Under the pieces are notes generated by a model. It was not told the DNA's origin. It ran no database searches and saw only the letters and a list, made by a program, of their open reading frames with translations. This document shows positions 1 to 8,758 of a stretch of DNA of 24,465 bases, piece by piece. Positions within the stretch are counted from its first letter, which is position 1, and the number at the start of each line of letters is the position of its first letter. Made by a program: the position numbers and the translations under genes. Where the stretch lies: assembly GCA_023389895.1 (NCBI GenBank), contig JAEWDX010000155.1:1-24465 (forward strand), given 5' to 3'. This DNA is from Bacillota bacterium. Lineage in GTDB: Bacteria > Bacillota > Bacilli > Bacillales > Cytobacillaceae.

Positions 1-2407
1 CCATAAAATCATACGGAGTGATATTTTCCATCCCGATGAGTGGAGCAACCTTCATTAGAACCTCTTCATATGTTAAGATTTCCACTTGTTCATTCGTTTG
101 TTTAGCTTCATCATGCACGATTACTTCTTTAAGTTTTTCCGTTAAAGTCGTTAATCTTGCCTGCTCATCGGCTCTTTCAACACCTAATTTTAACGCTTCT
201 TCTTCCCCGCATAAAATTAAAAATTGTTTGCTGCGTGTTATGGCGGTATAAAGTAAATTTCTCCGCAGCATCCGATAATAACTTTTTACAACAGGAAGAA
301 TAACGATTGGAAATTCACTTCCTTGTGATTTATGAACCGAACAACAATAAGCATGTGTAATTTGATTTAAGTCTTGTCGTGTATATGTTACTTCTATTCC
401 TTCAAAGGAAACGATAATCATATCTTGCTTCTCCACATTTTCCTTTGCGAAAAATATCGAGACAATCTCACCTATATCGCCATTAAACACATGATTTTCG
501 GGCTGATTAACAAGTTGGAGCACCTTATCGCCAATGCGATATTTCACATCACCGAATAATAATTCTTTTCTGCTGCCATCATCATTCGGATTGAAAATCT
601 CTTGAACAATCTCGTTTAACTTATCAATTCCCGCTGGGCCACGATACATTGGTGCCAATACTTGAACATCCATTGCCGAATAACCTTTTTTCTTCGCATT
701 CAAAATCACTTTTTCAACAACCGTCCCAATTTGACTCGTGCTGCATTTAAAAAACGAACGATCCGCTTGTTGCGCTGTTATGTTAGCAGGTAATTTTCCC
801 TGCTTCATTTCATGGGCAAGCTCAATAATGGATGAGCCCTCTGCCTGACGATAAATATCGGTAAGTCGTACAATTGGTATGCACTTTGATTGAAGAAGAT
901 CTTTTAATACTTGTCCAGGTCCAACGGATGGTAGCTGATCCTCATCCCCTACTAAAATAACCTGAATCGCATCAGGAAGGGCTTTAAAAAGTTGATTTGC
1001 CAGCCAAGTATCAACCATTGATGTTTCGTCAATAATTAAGATTTTGCCCTCGAGTTGATTTTCCTCATGACGATCAAATCCTTCCGTTCCATTCCAACCA
1101 AGGAGACGATGAATCGTTACAGCCGGTAATCCCGTTGATTCAGCCATTCTTTTCGCTGCTCTCCCAGTTGGGGCAGCTAGGAGAAATGGAAAAGGTTGTT
1201 CCTTCCGATAATCCTTTGGATTTAACGAACAGCCATGTAATTCCGCAAATAATTCAACAATCCCTTTAATAACAGTTGTCTTTCCCGTTCCTGGACCACC
1301 TGTCAAAATCAGCATTGGCGACATGAGTGCCGTTTGAATTGCTTCCTTTTGTGATGGAGCATAGTGCACTTTAAGACGCTCCTCTAAATTTCCAAGTGCC
1401 AATAAAAATTCTGATTCAGGAAATTGCTGTTCATATTCACGCTGTTGTAAAATTCTCTTAATATTTGTTACTAGACCCTTTTCGGAAAAATAAAGGGAAG
1501 GCAAATATACTCGTTGTTCCTCAACAATGATTTTTCCTTCTTCGCCTAGTTTTATAATCTCAGTTGAAATACTTTCATATTCAATTACATCTCGTTTATT
1601 CTCTTCAAGTAGTTTTTTTGTGTTTTGTAAAAGTATGCTTGCTTTGAGATAGACATGCCCGGCTTGTATACTTTCCATCTCAAGAATATAAAGAGATGCT
1701 GCTCTTATTCGATCAGGGTGACTGCCCGAAATCCCGAGCTGAAACCCAAGCTCATCAGCCCTACCGAAGCCAACTCCTTCAATATCTTCAACCAGCTTAT
1801 ATGGATTTTGCTGAATCATTTCCAATGTTAATTCTTTATATGTCTGGTAAATTCTCATGGAAAGCTGAGGACCGAAGCCATAATCTGTTAACGAAATCAA
1901 AACTTGTTCGAGACCTTGATGCTCCATAAGCGCATCATATAATGCCTTTGCTTTTTCCGGTGGAAGTTTAGGAACTGAATCCAATAAGGATGGCTCTTGT
2001 AAAATTCGTGAAATTGCATTTTCTCCTAATGTAGCAACGATGCTTTCTGCCGTTTTTACACCGATTCCTTTAAACAGTTCTCCAGATAAATAATTGATAA
2101 CTCCCTGTTTCGTCTGCGGCATTTCTTTCCGAAATTGATTAGCATGAAATTGAACGCCAAATCGTGGATGCTCCTTCCACTCGCCGTAAAAAACATAGAT
2201 CTCTTGTTCATGCAATTTGGGAAAGTAACCTGTGATAACCGCTTCCTTATCATCATACTGATCATTCGTTTCCTCTACTCGGATTCGCAAAACCGTATAT
2301 AAATTTTGTTCATTATGAAAGATAGTCACAAGATGTTTACCTTTGACAAATTTCTTCTCCTGCTCAGGAAATAAGTTTAGCGAAACCTGGGAGTCCTTAT
2401 TTTCCAA
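1..2407 (-). CDS. recD2: RecD2-type (RecD/TraA family) ATP-dependent 5'-3' DNA helicase, C-terminus cut by window edge
   Basis: SF1 helicase of the RecBCD-independent RecD2 family, acting in DNA repair and replication-fork maintenance. Translation of the minus strand gives a continuous frame of 802 codons reaching the window edge. It has an N-terminal OB-like region (ITGYFPKL, YVFYGEWKEHPRFGVQF) and a helix-hairpin-helix region near residues 100-200 (LFKGIGVKTAE, VEDIEGVGFGRADELG). Walker A GGPGTGKTT lies near residue 370 and Walker B IIDETSMVD near 455. The late motifs APMYRGPAGI and CCSVHKSQGSEFP are present. The visible end reads ITPYDFM. As B. subtilis RecD2 is about 798 residues, only a few residues should be missing. 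The start is TTG at 2407 behind GGAGAGGAG; a GTG two bases upstream runs into a stop. It follows the TPR gene by 28 bases, probably co-transcribed. Family assignment is secure. Confidence 0.95.
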   Translation of the reverse strand, partial: MENKDSQVSLNLFPEQEKKFVKGKHLVTIFHNEQNLYTVLRIRVEETNDQYDDKEAVITGYFPKLHEQEIYVFYGEWKEHPRFGVQFHANQFRKEMPQTKQGVINYLSGELFKGIGVKTAESIVATLGENAISRILQEPSLLDSVPKLPPEKAKALYDALMEHQGLEQVLISLTDYGFGPQLSMRIYQTYKELTLEMIQQNPYKLVEDIEGVGFGRADELGFQLGISGSHPDRIRAASLYILEMESIQAGHVYLKASILLQNTKKLLEENKRDVIEYESISTEIIKLGEEGKIIVEEQRVYLPSLYFSEKGLVTNIKRILQQREYEQQFPESEFLLALGNLEERLKVHYAPSQKEAIQTALMSPMLILTGGPGTGKTTVIKGIVELFAELHGCSLNPKDYRKEQPFPFLLAAPTGRAAKRMAESTGLPAVTIHRLLGWNGTEGFDRHEENQLEGKILIIDETSMVDTWLANQLFKALPDAIQVILVGDEDQLPSVGPGQVLKDLLQSKCIPIVRLTDIYRQAEGSSIIELAHEMKQGKLPANITAQQADRSFFKCSTSQIGTVVEKVILNAKKKGYSAMDVQVLAPMYRGPAGIDKLNEIVQEIFNPNDDGSRKELLFGDVKYRIGDKVLQLVNQPENHVFNGDIGEIVSIFFAKENVEKQDMIIVSFEGIEVTYTRQDLNQITHAYCCSVHKSQGSEFPIVILPVVKSYYRMLRRNLLYTAITRSKQFLILCGEEEALKLGVERADEQARLTTLTEKLKEVIVHDEAKQTNEQVEILTYEEVLMKVAPLIGMENITPYDFM

Positions 2408-2435
2408 ATCACTCTACTCCTCTCCCGTAAGGTAT

Positions 2436-3101
2436 TTATTGTCGATCTGCTTTGCCTTTTTCAATCAGCTTTTTCCCATAGCTTGCTAATAAATGATCTG
2501 GCTGAATTTCTAAAGTTTTTTCGAAATATTGTAATGCTTGTTCTTCATCTTCCTTGAAGCCAAAGGCAACACCTAAATTATAAAAGGCATCTGCATGTTC
2601 TGGATCCACTCCCACACATTTTTCGAATTGCATAATCGCCTCATCAATTAATTCAAGCTGTGCTAAGCAAAGACCATATTGAAAGAGCGCCTCTGCATCA
2701 TTTTCATTCAACTCTGTACTGCGCTGTAAATAAGGAAGAGCTAGCTTGCCTTGTTCTAACGCAACTAAAGATAAACCGAGCATGAAATAATTATCGCCCG
2801 ATTCTAATCCTTTCTTCATGGCAATCTCGAACATATTTTTAGCTTGTTCAAATTGCTCAAGATTAAAATAGAGATTTCCTGCACTATAATAAGCCGAAGC
2901 GGCATTTTCATCTAATTCGATTGCTTTTTCATAAAACTTTAAGGCTCGTTCTTGATCACCGATAGCAGACAAGACATTGCCGAAATTAATATAAGAAACT
3001 GCATTAGTTGGATTCTCTTCAATTGCGTCCATAAAGACCTTTGCAGCTTCCTCCCATTTTCCCTCTTGCATATATGTAATTCCCAATTTATTTTTATCCA
3101 T
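2436..3101 (-). CDS. yrrB: TPR-repeat protein, YrrB-like
   Basis: A protein of 221 residues made almost entirely of six consecutive 34-residue tetratricopeptide repeats. Repeats have the W/Y-G-Y/F-A-P pattern, for example NFGNVLSAIGDQERALKFYEKAIELDE. There is no signal peptide or membrane segment, so it should be a soluble scaffold for protein-protein contacts. The partner is unknown. The B. subtilis counterpart YrrB is also a short all-TPR protein beside recD2, which suggests but does not prove a link with RNA modification or DNA repair. The chosen start is ATG at 3101, eight bases after GGAG. A GTG three codons upstream (3110) is possible but has a poorer ribosome binding site. The gene lies between the mnmA terminator and recD2 and has its own extended -10 promoter candidate. 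Confidence 0.88.
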   Translation of the reverse strand: MDKNKLGITYMQEGKWEEAAKVFMDAIEENPTNAVSYINFGNVLSAIGDQERALKFYEKAIELDENAASAYYSAGNLYFNLEQFEQAKNMFEIAMKKGLESGDNYFMLGLSLVALEQGKLALPYLQRSTELNENDAEALFQYGLCLAQLELIDEAIMQFEKCVGVDPEHADAFYNLGVAFGFKEDEEQALQYFEKTLEIQPDHLLASYGKKLIEKGKADRQ

Positions 3102-3154
3102 TTCACTCACTCCAATTCCCCGAGAAACTCAGGCACCAAATTCATCTTTTTTAA

Positions 3155-3186
3155 AGTATAGCATATTTTATCAAAGAATAAGGGCG
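3155..3186 (-). promoter_or_regulatory. Candidate extended -10 promoter for the TPR gene and recD2
   Basis: On the minus strand the sequence TGCTATACT gives a TGn extended -10 element, with the hexamer on plus positions 3155-3160. It lies downstream of the mnmA terminator hairpin and about 55 bases before the TPR gene start. No good -35 box is visible at 17 bases. Position makes it the natural promoter of the two-gene unit, but this rests on motif matching only. Confidence 0.4.
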
Positions 3187-3225
3187 TCTCTAAGCTGCCA
3201 AATCAGCTTCTGAGACACCCTTATT
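3177..3225 (-). terminator. Rho-independent-type terminator of cymR-iscS-mnmA
   Basis: A long inverted repeat begins right after the mnmA stop codon. AATAAGGG and a GTCTC block pair with GAGAC and CCCTTATT, and the stem continues into an AAGCTG/CAGCTT apex around a short loop. In the minus direction the stem is followed by a moderately T-rich tail (TTATTCTTTG). The tail is imperfect, so termination may be partial and allow some read-through into the TPR gene. Confidence 0.7.
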
Positions 3226-3226
3226 T

Positions 3227-4342
3227 TCATCCAACATATTCTAGCTTTTCTCCATCTTTATAAACCTTATCAATCGTTCCGCCGCCGAGGCATTCTTCTC
3301 CATGATAAAACACGACTGCCTGTCCTGGTGTTACCGCTCTAATCGGCTCATGAAAAATAACTTTCGCCTTATTATCTGCCAATAACTCCACCGTTACTTT
3401 ATTATCTGGCTGGCGATACCTAAATTTAGCTGTACACTCAAAGGTAGTTCCTATTTTCTTATTAGAAACCCAATTCAACTGCTCAGCAATAATTGAATGT
3501 GAGTAAAGCTTATCATGATGAAAGCCCTGTCCAACATAGAGAACATTTCTCTTCAAGTCTTTGCCAATGGCAAACCAAGGTTCACCTGCACCACCGATTC
3601 CTAAACCATGACGTTGGCCAATTGTATAATACATAAGACCATCATGTTTACCAACTACTTTTCCATCAAAAGTTTCCATATTCCCTTTTTGTGCAGGTAA
3701 ATAACCACTGAGAAATTGTTTGAAATTCTTTTCTCCAATAAAGCAAATCCCTGTACTATCCTTTTTCGTGGCAGTCGCAAGGCCAGCCTCTTTCGCGATT
3801 TCTCGGACTTTAGATTTTTCAATATTTCCGATTGGAAATAGAACTTTTTCAAGTTGCTCTTGGCCTAGTTGATTAAGAAAATACGTTTGATCTTTATTAT
3901 CATCTATTCCTCGAAGCATTTTATATTCTCCATCACGGAATTCGACACGTGCATAATGCCCTGTCGCCAAATAATCTGCCCCAAGATTCAGCGCATGCTC
4001 AAGAAAGGCTTTAAACTTTATCTCTTTATTGCACATGACATCAGGATTCGGTGTTCTACCTGCTTTATATTCATCAAGAAAATAAGTAAAGACCTTATCC
4101 CAATACTGTTTTTCAAAATTGACGGCATAATAAGGAATTCCAATTTGGTTGCAAACACGAATGACATCATTATAGTCTTCTGTCGCTGTACAAACACCAA
4201 ATTCATCTGTATCATCCCAATTTTTCATAAAAATACCGATCACATCATAACCTTGCTCCTTTAATAAAAGAGCGGCAACGGAGGAATCAACTCCTCCAGA
4301 CATCCCGACAACAACGCGGGTATCCTGTAGTGCTTTATTCAT
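3227..4342 (-). CDS. mnmA: tRNA-specific 2-thiouridylase MnmA (TrmU)
   Basis: Makes the 2-thio group of s2U34 in the wobble position of tRNA-Lys, -Glu and -Gln, using ATP to adenylate the base and a persulfide as sulfur source. The N-terminal PP-loop SGGVDSS lies near residue 17. The two catalytic cysteines are visible: C104 in NPDVMCNKEIKF and C200 in STGICFIGEK, at almost the same positions as C102/C199 of the E. coli enzyme. The central tRNA-binding part (TGHYARV, DQTYFL) and the C-terminal beta-barrel (TPGQAVVFY) are intact. The chosen ATG at 4342 follows AAGGTG by eight bases and gives 371 residues, the usual Bacillus length. An in-frame ATG at 4363 lacks a ribosome binding site. It lies 48 bases after iscS, whose product is the expected direct sulfur donor; this short YrvO-MnmA relay is known in B. 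subtilis. Confidence 0.97.
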   Translation of the reverse strand: MNKALQDTRVVVGMSGGVDSSVAALLLKEQGYDVIGIFMKNWDDTDEFGVCTATEDYNDVIRVCNQIGIPYYAVNFEKQYWDKVFTYFLDEYKAGRTPNPDVMCNKEIKFKAFLEHALNLGADYLATGHYARVEFRDGEYKMLRGIDDNKDQTYFLNQLGQEQLEKVLFPIGNIEKSKVREIAKEAGLATATKKDSTGICFIGEKNFKQFLSGYLPAQKGNMETFDGKVVGKHDGLMYYTIGQRHGLGIGGAGEPWFAIGKDLKRNVLYVGQGFHHDKLYSHSIIAEQLNWVSNKKIGTTFECTAKFRYRQPDNKVTVELLADNKAKVIFHEPIRAVTPGQAVVFYHGEECLGGGTIDKVYKDGEKLEYVG

Positions 4343-4390
4343 TTCTCTTTCACCTTGCTTCATCTTAAATTCGAGTTAATCTTTAAACAT

Positions 4391-5533
4391 TTATTTCACG
4401 AGCCGATTGATAATTTTTGCAGTTTCTTCAGCTACTTGTATGATTTCTTCCTCTGTATTATTAAGCCCAAAGCTGAAGCGGATTGAATTTTGTAATCGTT
4501 CAGAAGCTTTTCCAAACATCGCGACAAGCACATGGGATGGATCAATCGTACCTGCAGTACACGCAGAACCACTTGAAACTGCAATTCCTACTAGATCTAA
4601 GTTCATCAAAATCGCTTCAATATTTGCTCCTGGAAAGCTTAAGTTTAAAATATGTGGCAGCGAATAATCAATCGATCCGTTTCGCAAAAATTCAACATTG
4701 TTATTTTCAAGGATTTGCATGAAGATCTGTTTGAACTTTTCATACTTTATCCTTCTCGCTTCCCGCTCTTGCTGGACAATCGTTACAGCCTCGCCAAATC
4801 CAGCAATATAAGGAACATTTTCCGTCCCAGCACGTCTTTTTCTTTCCTGGTCGCCACCGAAAATCCTTGAAGTCAATTTTACATTCCTCTCTGCGTATAA
4901 AAAGCCAATTCCTTTTGGTCCATTTATTTTATGAGCCGCAACAGACAAAAGATTAATCCCTAGTTTTTTGACATCAATTTTTTCTAGTCCAAAGGCTTGT
5001 ACAGCGTCTGTATGGAAGAATGCTTGATGATTTGCTAATAACTCCCCAATTTCTTTAATTGGCTGAATCGTTCCAACCTCGTTATTTCCATACATAATGG
5101 TGACTAAAATCGTATCGTCTCTTAATGCAGTTCTAACAGCTTCTGTCGTAATACGTCCTGTTTGATCAACTGGTAAATATGTTACGTCAAACCCTTGATT
5201 TTCAAGGTACTCACATGCATGAAGAACTGCATGATGCTCAATTTCTGTCGTAATAATATGCCTACCATTTTCTTTATAAGCATCAGCAATGCCAAAAATC
5301 GCTAAGTTATCAGCCTCTGTCCCACTACCTGTAAAAATAATTTCACTTGCAGTTGCGTTAATGCTTTTTGCCATTATATCCCTTGCTTCATCAATCAATT
5401 GTCTTGCCTGACGACCAAAAGAATGAGTGCTTGATGGATTGCCATAAGTCGTACTCATAACATTCATCATTTGGTCAATTACTTTCGGATGGATTACTGT
5501 TGTCGCTGCATGATCAACATAAATTTTATTCAT
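4391..5533 (-). CDS. iscS: Cysteine desulfurase of the IscS/NifS family (YrvO type)
   Basis: PLP-dependent enzyme that takes sulfur from cysteine as an enzyme-bound persulfide and hands it to acceptors. Fold type I features are visible in order: N-terminal YVDHAATT, TGSGTEADN, EHHAVLHAC, the aspartate of HTDAVQA, the PLP lysine K202 in VAAHKINGPKG, and the catalytic-loop cysteine C325 in SSGSACTAG. The chosen ATG at 5533 follows GGGTGA and gives 380 residues; a GTG four codons upstream has no ribosome binding site. It sits 18 bases after cymR and 48 before mnmA. This context argues that its main job is feeding MnmA, and that the unit is linked to cysteine status through CymR. General iron-sulfur assembly in Bacillus is normally done by SufS, encoded elsewhere. 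Confidence 0.95.
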   Translation of the reverse strand: MNKIYVDHAATTVIHPKVIDQMMNVMSTTYGNPSSTHSFGRQARQLIDEARDIMAKSINATASEIIFTGSGTEADNLAIFGIADAYKENGRHIITTEIEHHAVLHACEYLENQGFDVTYLPVDQTGRITTEAVRTALRDDTILVTIMYGNNEVGTIQPIKEIGELLANHQAFFHTDAVQAFGLEKIDVKKLGINLLSVAAHKINGPKGIGFLYAERNVKLTSRIFGGDQERKRRAGTENVPYIAGFGEAVTIVQQEREARRIKYEKFKQIFMQILENNNVEFLRNGSIDYSLPHILNLSFPGANIEAILMNLDLVGIAVSSGSACTAGTIDPSHVLVAMFGKASERLQNSIRFSFGLNNTEEEIIQVAEETAKIINRLVK

Positions 5534-5551
5534 GATTTCACCCACTTAAAC

Positions 5552-5971
5552 TCAAATATAGAACATATAGGCTTCTGTTTCACCATCATCAGTATAGTTT
5601 GCCATATCTTCGATTGTTGTATTGTCTAATACTTCCTTCACTGCATCGCGAATTTGAATCCATAAATGCTTTTTTGCTGGCTCCTCATCCTCCAATGCTT
5701 CAACAGGGCTTATTGGTCCCTCTAACACTCTAATAATATCACCAGCTGTTATTTTCCCAGGGTCATTGCCTAAAATATATCCTCCATAAGCCCCACGGAT
5801 GCTCTTAACTAGTCCAGCATTCCGCAAAGGTGAAATCAGCTGTTCAAGATAATGCTCTGAAAGATTATTAGTCTGAGCAATTGTTTTTAACGAGAGTGGT
5901 CCTTCTCCATATTTCTTCGCCAGCTCAATCATAATCGTTAAACCGTAGCGACCTTTCGTTGATATTTTCAT
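5552..5971 (-). CDS. cymR: Rrf2-family transcriptional regulator CymR, master repressor of cysteine metabolism
   Basis: Small winged-helix repressor of 139 residues. The Rrf2 N-terminus MKISTKGRYGLTIMIELA is followed by the helix-turn-helix (LKTIAQTNNLSEHYLEQLISPLR) and the wing with the family signature RGAYGGY. It has no cysteines, so it cannot hold the 2Fe-2S cluster of IscR. This fits CymR, which in B. subtilis senses cysteine through a complex with CysK. The C-terminus EAYMFYI is also CymR-like. The ATG at 5971 lies eight bases after AGAGGTG. It is first in the cymR-iscS-mnmA unit, behind an approximately 150-base leader, and is divergent from rarA. Confidence 0.93.
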   Translation of the reverse strand: MKISTKGRYGLTIMIELAKKYGEGPLSLKTIAQTNNLSEHYLEQLISPLRNAGLVKSIRGAYGGYILGNDPGKITAGDIIRVLEGPISPVEALEDEEPAKKHLWIQIRDAVKEVLDNTTIEDMANYTDDGETEAYMFYI

Positions 5972-6128
5972 TTAACTTACACCTCTATCAATTCTTTTTT
6001 ATCAATTTTCCTAAAAGTTTATTCGTTAAGGTTTGACTTTTTCGTAAGAGCAATGCTTGTAATTGGTTCGATTGCTCTGTCTTTATCCTGTCTAGAGCAT
6101 ATCCTTAGTAATTAGATAGACTTTTGTT

Positions 6129-6137
6129 ATTATAACA
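6129..6137 (-). promoter_or_regulatory. Extended -10 promoter of cymR-iscS-mnmA
   Basis: The minus strand carries TGTTATAAT, a perfect TATAAT with a TGn extension, on plus positions 6129-6137. The -35 region at 17 bases is poor, as often with extended -10 promoters. Transcription should begin near 6122, leaving a 5' leader of about 150 bases before cymR. Confidence 0.6.
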
Positions 6138-6240
6138 CAGAACGAATATTCCTTGCGTATTTCTATCGTAATTCTCACGTTCACAGACTTAATTTTTTCT
6201 AAACAATGTTTTCAATGTTACACTATATTCATTCATCCTG

Positions 6241-6271
6241 TTGACAAGCTATATAGTATGATATGTTTAAT
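6241..6271 (+). promoter_or_regulatory. Candidate promoter of rarA
   Basis: A perfect TTGACA (6241-6246) stands 62 bases before the rarA start. The -10 is ambiguous: TATGTT (spacer 15) or TTTAAT (spacer 19). The sequence between is AT-rich. The -35 and position support a promoter, but its exact geometry is uncertain. Confidence 0.4.
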
Positions 6272-6308
6272 TTATAGTTAGCAAGGTTTATGTTTTGAGG
6301 TGAAAAAA

Positions 6309-7574
6309 ATGAGTATAAAACCATTAGCTTATCGAATGCGGCCAAGAACAATTGAAGAAGTTATCGGTCAGGAGCATCTCGTAGCAGAAGGAAAAATGAT
6401 TCAGCGAATGGTCAAGGCGAAGCAGCTTTCCTCGATGATTTTATATGGTCCTCCTGGGATTGGGAAAACATCGATTGCCAGCGCCATTGCTGGTAGCACT
6501 CGCTTTGCTTTTCGAACGTTAAATGCTGTGACAAATAATAAAAAGGACATGGAAATTGTCGCTGCCGAAGCGAAAATGTCAGGGAAGGTCATTCTTCTCC
6601 TAGATGAAGTCCATCGACTTGATAAAGGGAAGCAAGACTTTCTTCTTCCTTATTTAGAAAATGGCATGATTACATTAATCGGGGCAACAACAAGCAACCC
6701 ATACCATGCAATTAATCCAGCGATTCGGAGTCGCTGTCAGATTTTCGAATTAAAGCCTTTATCTGCTGATCATATTAAAGAAGCTTTAATGCGAACAATT
6801 AACGATAAAGAGCGCGGCTTCGGGGAAAAAACAATTGATATTAGCGAGGAAGCATTAAATCATTTCTCTACAGCTTCAAATGGGGATGTTAGAAGCTCGT
6901 TGAACGCTTTAGAATTAGCGGTTTTATCAACTGAGCAAGACCATTCAGGCAGCATCCATATCAATCTGTCTACTGCCGAGGAATGTATGCAGAAAAAGAG
7001 TCTCGCACATGATAAAGATGGCGATGCACATTATGATGTACTTTCCGGCTTTCAAAAATCAATCCGGGGCAGTGATGTAAATGCAGCTCTACATTATTTA
7101 GGAAGATTGATTGAAGCTGGGGATTTGCCAAGTATTAGCAGACGTTTACTCGTCATTGCTTATGAGGATATTGGTCTCGCTTCTCCTCAAGCTGGAGCAA
7201 GAACTTTAGCGGCGATTGAAACTGCGGAGCGAATTGGGTTTCCAGAAGCAAGGATTCCACTCGCAAATGCAGTGATTGAACTATGTTTATCACCAAAATC
7301 AAATTCAGCCATAATGGCAATTGACACTGCACTAGCTGATATTCGCTCTGGATTGAGCGGTGAAGTTCCTGATCATTTAAAGGATGCCCACTATAAAGGA
7401 GCAAATGAGCTTGGTAGAGGAATTGATTATAAATATCCTCATGACTATGAATCAGGCTGGGTTAAGCAGCAATATTTACCTGACAAACTAAAAAACAAAA
7501 AATACTATCAACCAAAGAAAACAGGGAAATTCGAGCAAGCATTAGCTGGAGTTTATCAAAATCTGCAAAAATGA
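6309..7574 (+). CDS. rarA: Replication-associated recombination protein RarA (MgsA/WRNIP1 family AAA+ ATPase, YrvN)
   Basis: Clamp-loader-like AAA+ ATPase that acts at stalled replication forks. Visible parts are the N-terminal RPRTIEEVIGQEHL, Walker A GPPGIGKT at 47-54, Walker B LLLDEVHR around 97-103, sensor 1 GATTSNP, and the RSRC arginine-finger region. The C-terminal tetramerisation part contains RRLLVIAYEDIGLA and LGRGIDYKYPHDYESGWV. The ATG at 6309 lies eight bases after GAGG and gives 421 residues, the family length. A GTG three codons upstream (6300) overlaps the ribosome binding site. It is the only plus-strand gene of the left part, divergent from cymR and convergent with the ABC cassette. 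It has its own strong terminator, so it is probably monocistronic. Confidence 0.95.
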   Translation: MSIKPLAYRMRPRTIEEVIGQEHLVAEGKMIQRMVKAKQLSSMILYGPPGIGKTSIASAIAGSTRFAFRTLNAVTNNKKDMEIVAAEAKMSGKVILLLDEVHRLDKGKQDFLLPYLENGMITLIGATTSNPYHAINPAIRSRCQIFELKPLSADHIKEALMRTINDKERGFGEKTIDISEEALNHFSTASNGDVRSSLNALELAVLSTEQDHSGSIHINLSTAEECMQKKSLAHDKDGDAHYDVLSGFQKSIRGSDVNAALHYLGRLIEAGDLPSISRRLLVIAYEDIGLASPQAGARTLAAIETAERIGFPEARIPLANAVIELCLSPKSNSAIMAIDTALADIRSGLSGEVPDHLKDAHYKGANELGRGIDYKYPHDYESGWVKQQYLPDKLKNKKYYQPKKTGKFEQALAGVYQNLQK

Positions 7575-7682
7575 AGAGCCTTAACAATTTTAAATTCGCA
7601 TATTGAACTTAGCTTAATTTGAATTGACAAACGTCAAAAGAAAGAACAGCATTCTGATTTTAAATATCGAACTTACAAATAG

Positions 7683-7748
7683 GGCTTGCGGGCAAAAAGT
7701 GTGATTCATATTTCCGATCACATTTTGAGCGCAAGCCGATATTTTTTT
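7683..7748 (+). terminator. Strong terminator of rarA
   Basis: GGCTTGCG at 7683 pairs with CGCAAGCC ending at 7737. The stem continues through CAAAA/TTTTG and GTGTGAT/ATCACA around a short loop. It is followed on the plus strand by ATTTTTTTA. The minus-strand side lacks a T-run, so it should act mainly for rarA and less for the converging ABC permease gene. Confidence 0.85.
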
Positions 7749-7798
7749 ATAAAGCGAAACTTTCATTATCGTTAATTTATAGAGAAGAAATGATCACA

Positions 7799-8758
7799 TT
7801 AAGCAGCGACATCCCGCTTTTTAAAAACATAGAAGGCAACTGCCTGAAACAGGATAAAATACACAAGAAGCATCATAACCGAGAACGAAATTGTCATTCC
7901 ACTAACTATTGGAGTTCCTTCAAAATATTGAAGTAAATTCGTATTGGCAAATAAAATATATTTTGCCCAATCATATTTCATTGCAATTATCTGTGTAATT
8001 TGTCCTCCCATAAAGAAAAGGAATAATGATAAGCCAATGGCTAATGAGCTATTACGGAAGGCAGCTGATATCATGAATGCCATCGTGGCAAGCATTAGCA
8101 TATCAATTGAATTTAAACCATAATAAATAATAAGATGAAGAAGCATGCTTTGCTCGGTTACTTTCCCATCATTATAGTTTAAATATGGCACTGAGCTTTC
8201 CGGCATTCCAAAAAGAAGCAACCCAAGTCCTGACGAAAATACAAATAAGAGAATTAACAAAAATAGTCCGAATAGCAACACTGTTAAATACTTCGATAGC
8301 AGTATTTTCCCTCGATGAATTGGCCGAATTAACAGTAGCTTTATCGTCCCCCAATTAAATTCACTCGCAACAATTCCCGCAGCAATAATAATGGTAAATA
8401 AACCAACAAACGCAATAATTTGTGAAGCATCATTAACAAATCCCCAAATTGAATAATCTCCATTAGGTGAAAGATTATGATCAATCCGATATTCATTTAA
8501 AGCAATTTCTCGTTCCAAATATTCTTTTGTGTTAACTGGGATAGACTCACCCATCTCATCGATATTTTTTTTATAACTGTCAATTTGAACTTGCAGTCCT
8601 TGCTTCCAATTCTCGTTATTAGGAACTGTTCCTTTCGAATCTTGATACTTAATAAAGCCTCCGACAATTGTTGTGATGAGCAGCAAAATTCCAATCATGA
8701 CGTACGTGCCGCCACGTTTAAATATTTTCATCCATTCATTTTGAATAAGACTAAGCAT
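7799..8758 (-). CDS. ABC-2 type permease subunit, partner of the preceding ATPase
   Basis: Integral membrane protein of 319 residues. The N-terminus NEWMKIFKRGGTY is typical of ABC-2 permeases. About six membrane segments are visible, near residues 19-36, 111-133, 158-185, 222-240, 243-264 and 287-311. A polar extracellular stretch of about 70 residues lies between the first two. This matches BcrB/YhcI-like and other ABC-2 exporters, but the substrate cannot be told from sequence. The ATG overlaps the last codons of the upstream ATPase gene by eight bases and has a GGAGG site, indicating translational coupling and a two-component exporter. It is last in the cassette. Confidence 0.85.
   Translation of the reverse strand: MLSLIQNEWMKIFKRGGTYVMIGILLLITTIVGGFIKYQDSKGTVPNNENWKQGLQVQIDSYKKNIDEMGESIPVNTKEYLEREIALNEYRIDHNLSPNGDYSIWGFVNDASQIIAFVGLFTIIIAAGIVASEFNWGTIKLLLIRPIHRGKILLSKYLTVLLFGLFLLILLFVFSSGLGLLLFGMPESSVPYLNYNDGKVTEQSMLLHLIIYYGLNSIDMLMLATMAFMISAAFRNSSLAIGLSLFLFFMGGQITQIIAMKYDWAKYILFANTNLLQYFEGTPIVSGMTISFSVMMLLVYFILFQAVAFYVFKKRDVAA

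Larger units (their letters stand above)
5972..6308. other. Divergent intergenic region between cymR and rarA
   Basis: A 337-base AT-rich stretch with no convincing coding frame. It contains the cymR promoter (6129-6137), a leader with two alternative stems (6047-6099), and the rarA promoter candidate starting at 6241. Between about 6140 and 6240 I see nothing definite. Confidence 0.7.

Noticed and set aside
3177..3225. Inverted repeat considered as a repetitive extragenic element
   Set aside because: Only one copy is seen in the window and its position directly after the mnmA stop codon explains it as a terminator.
7683..7737. Long inverted repeat that could be read as a mobile-element end
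   Set aside because: It is a single hairpin followed by a T-run right after rarA and fits a terminator; no transposase or target duplication is visible.
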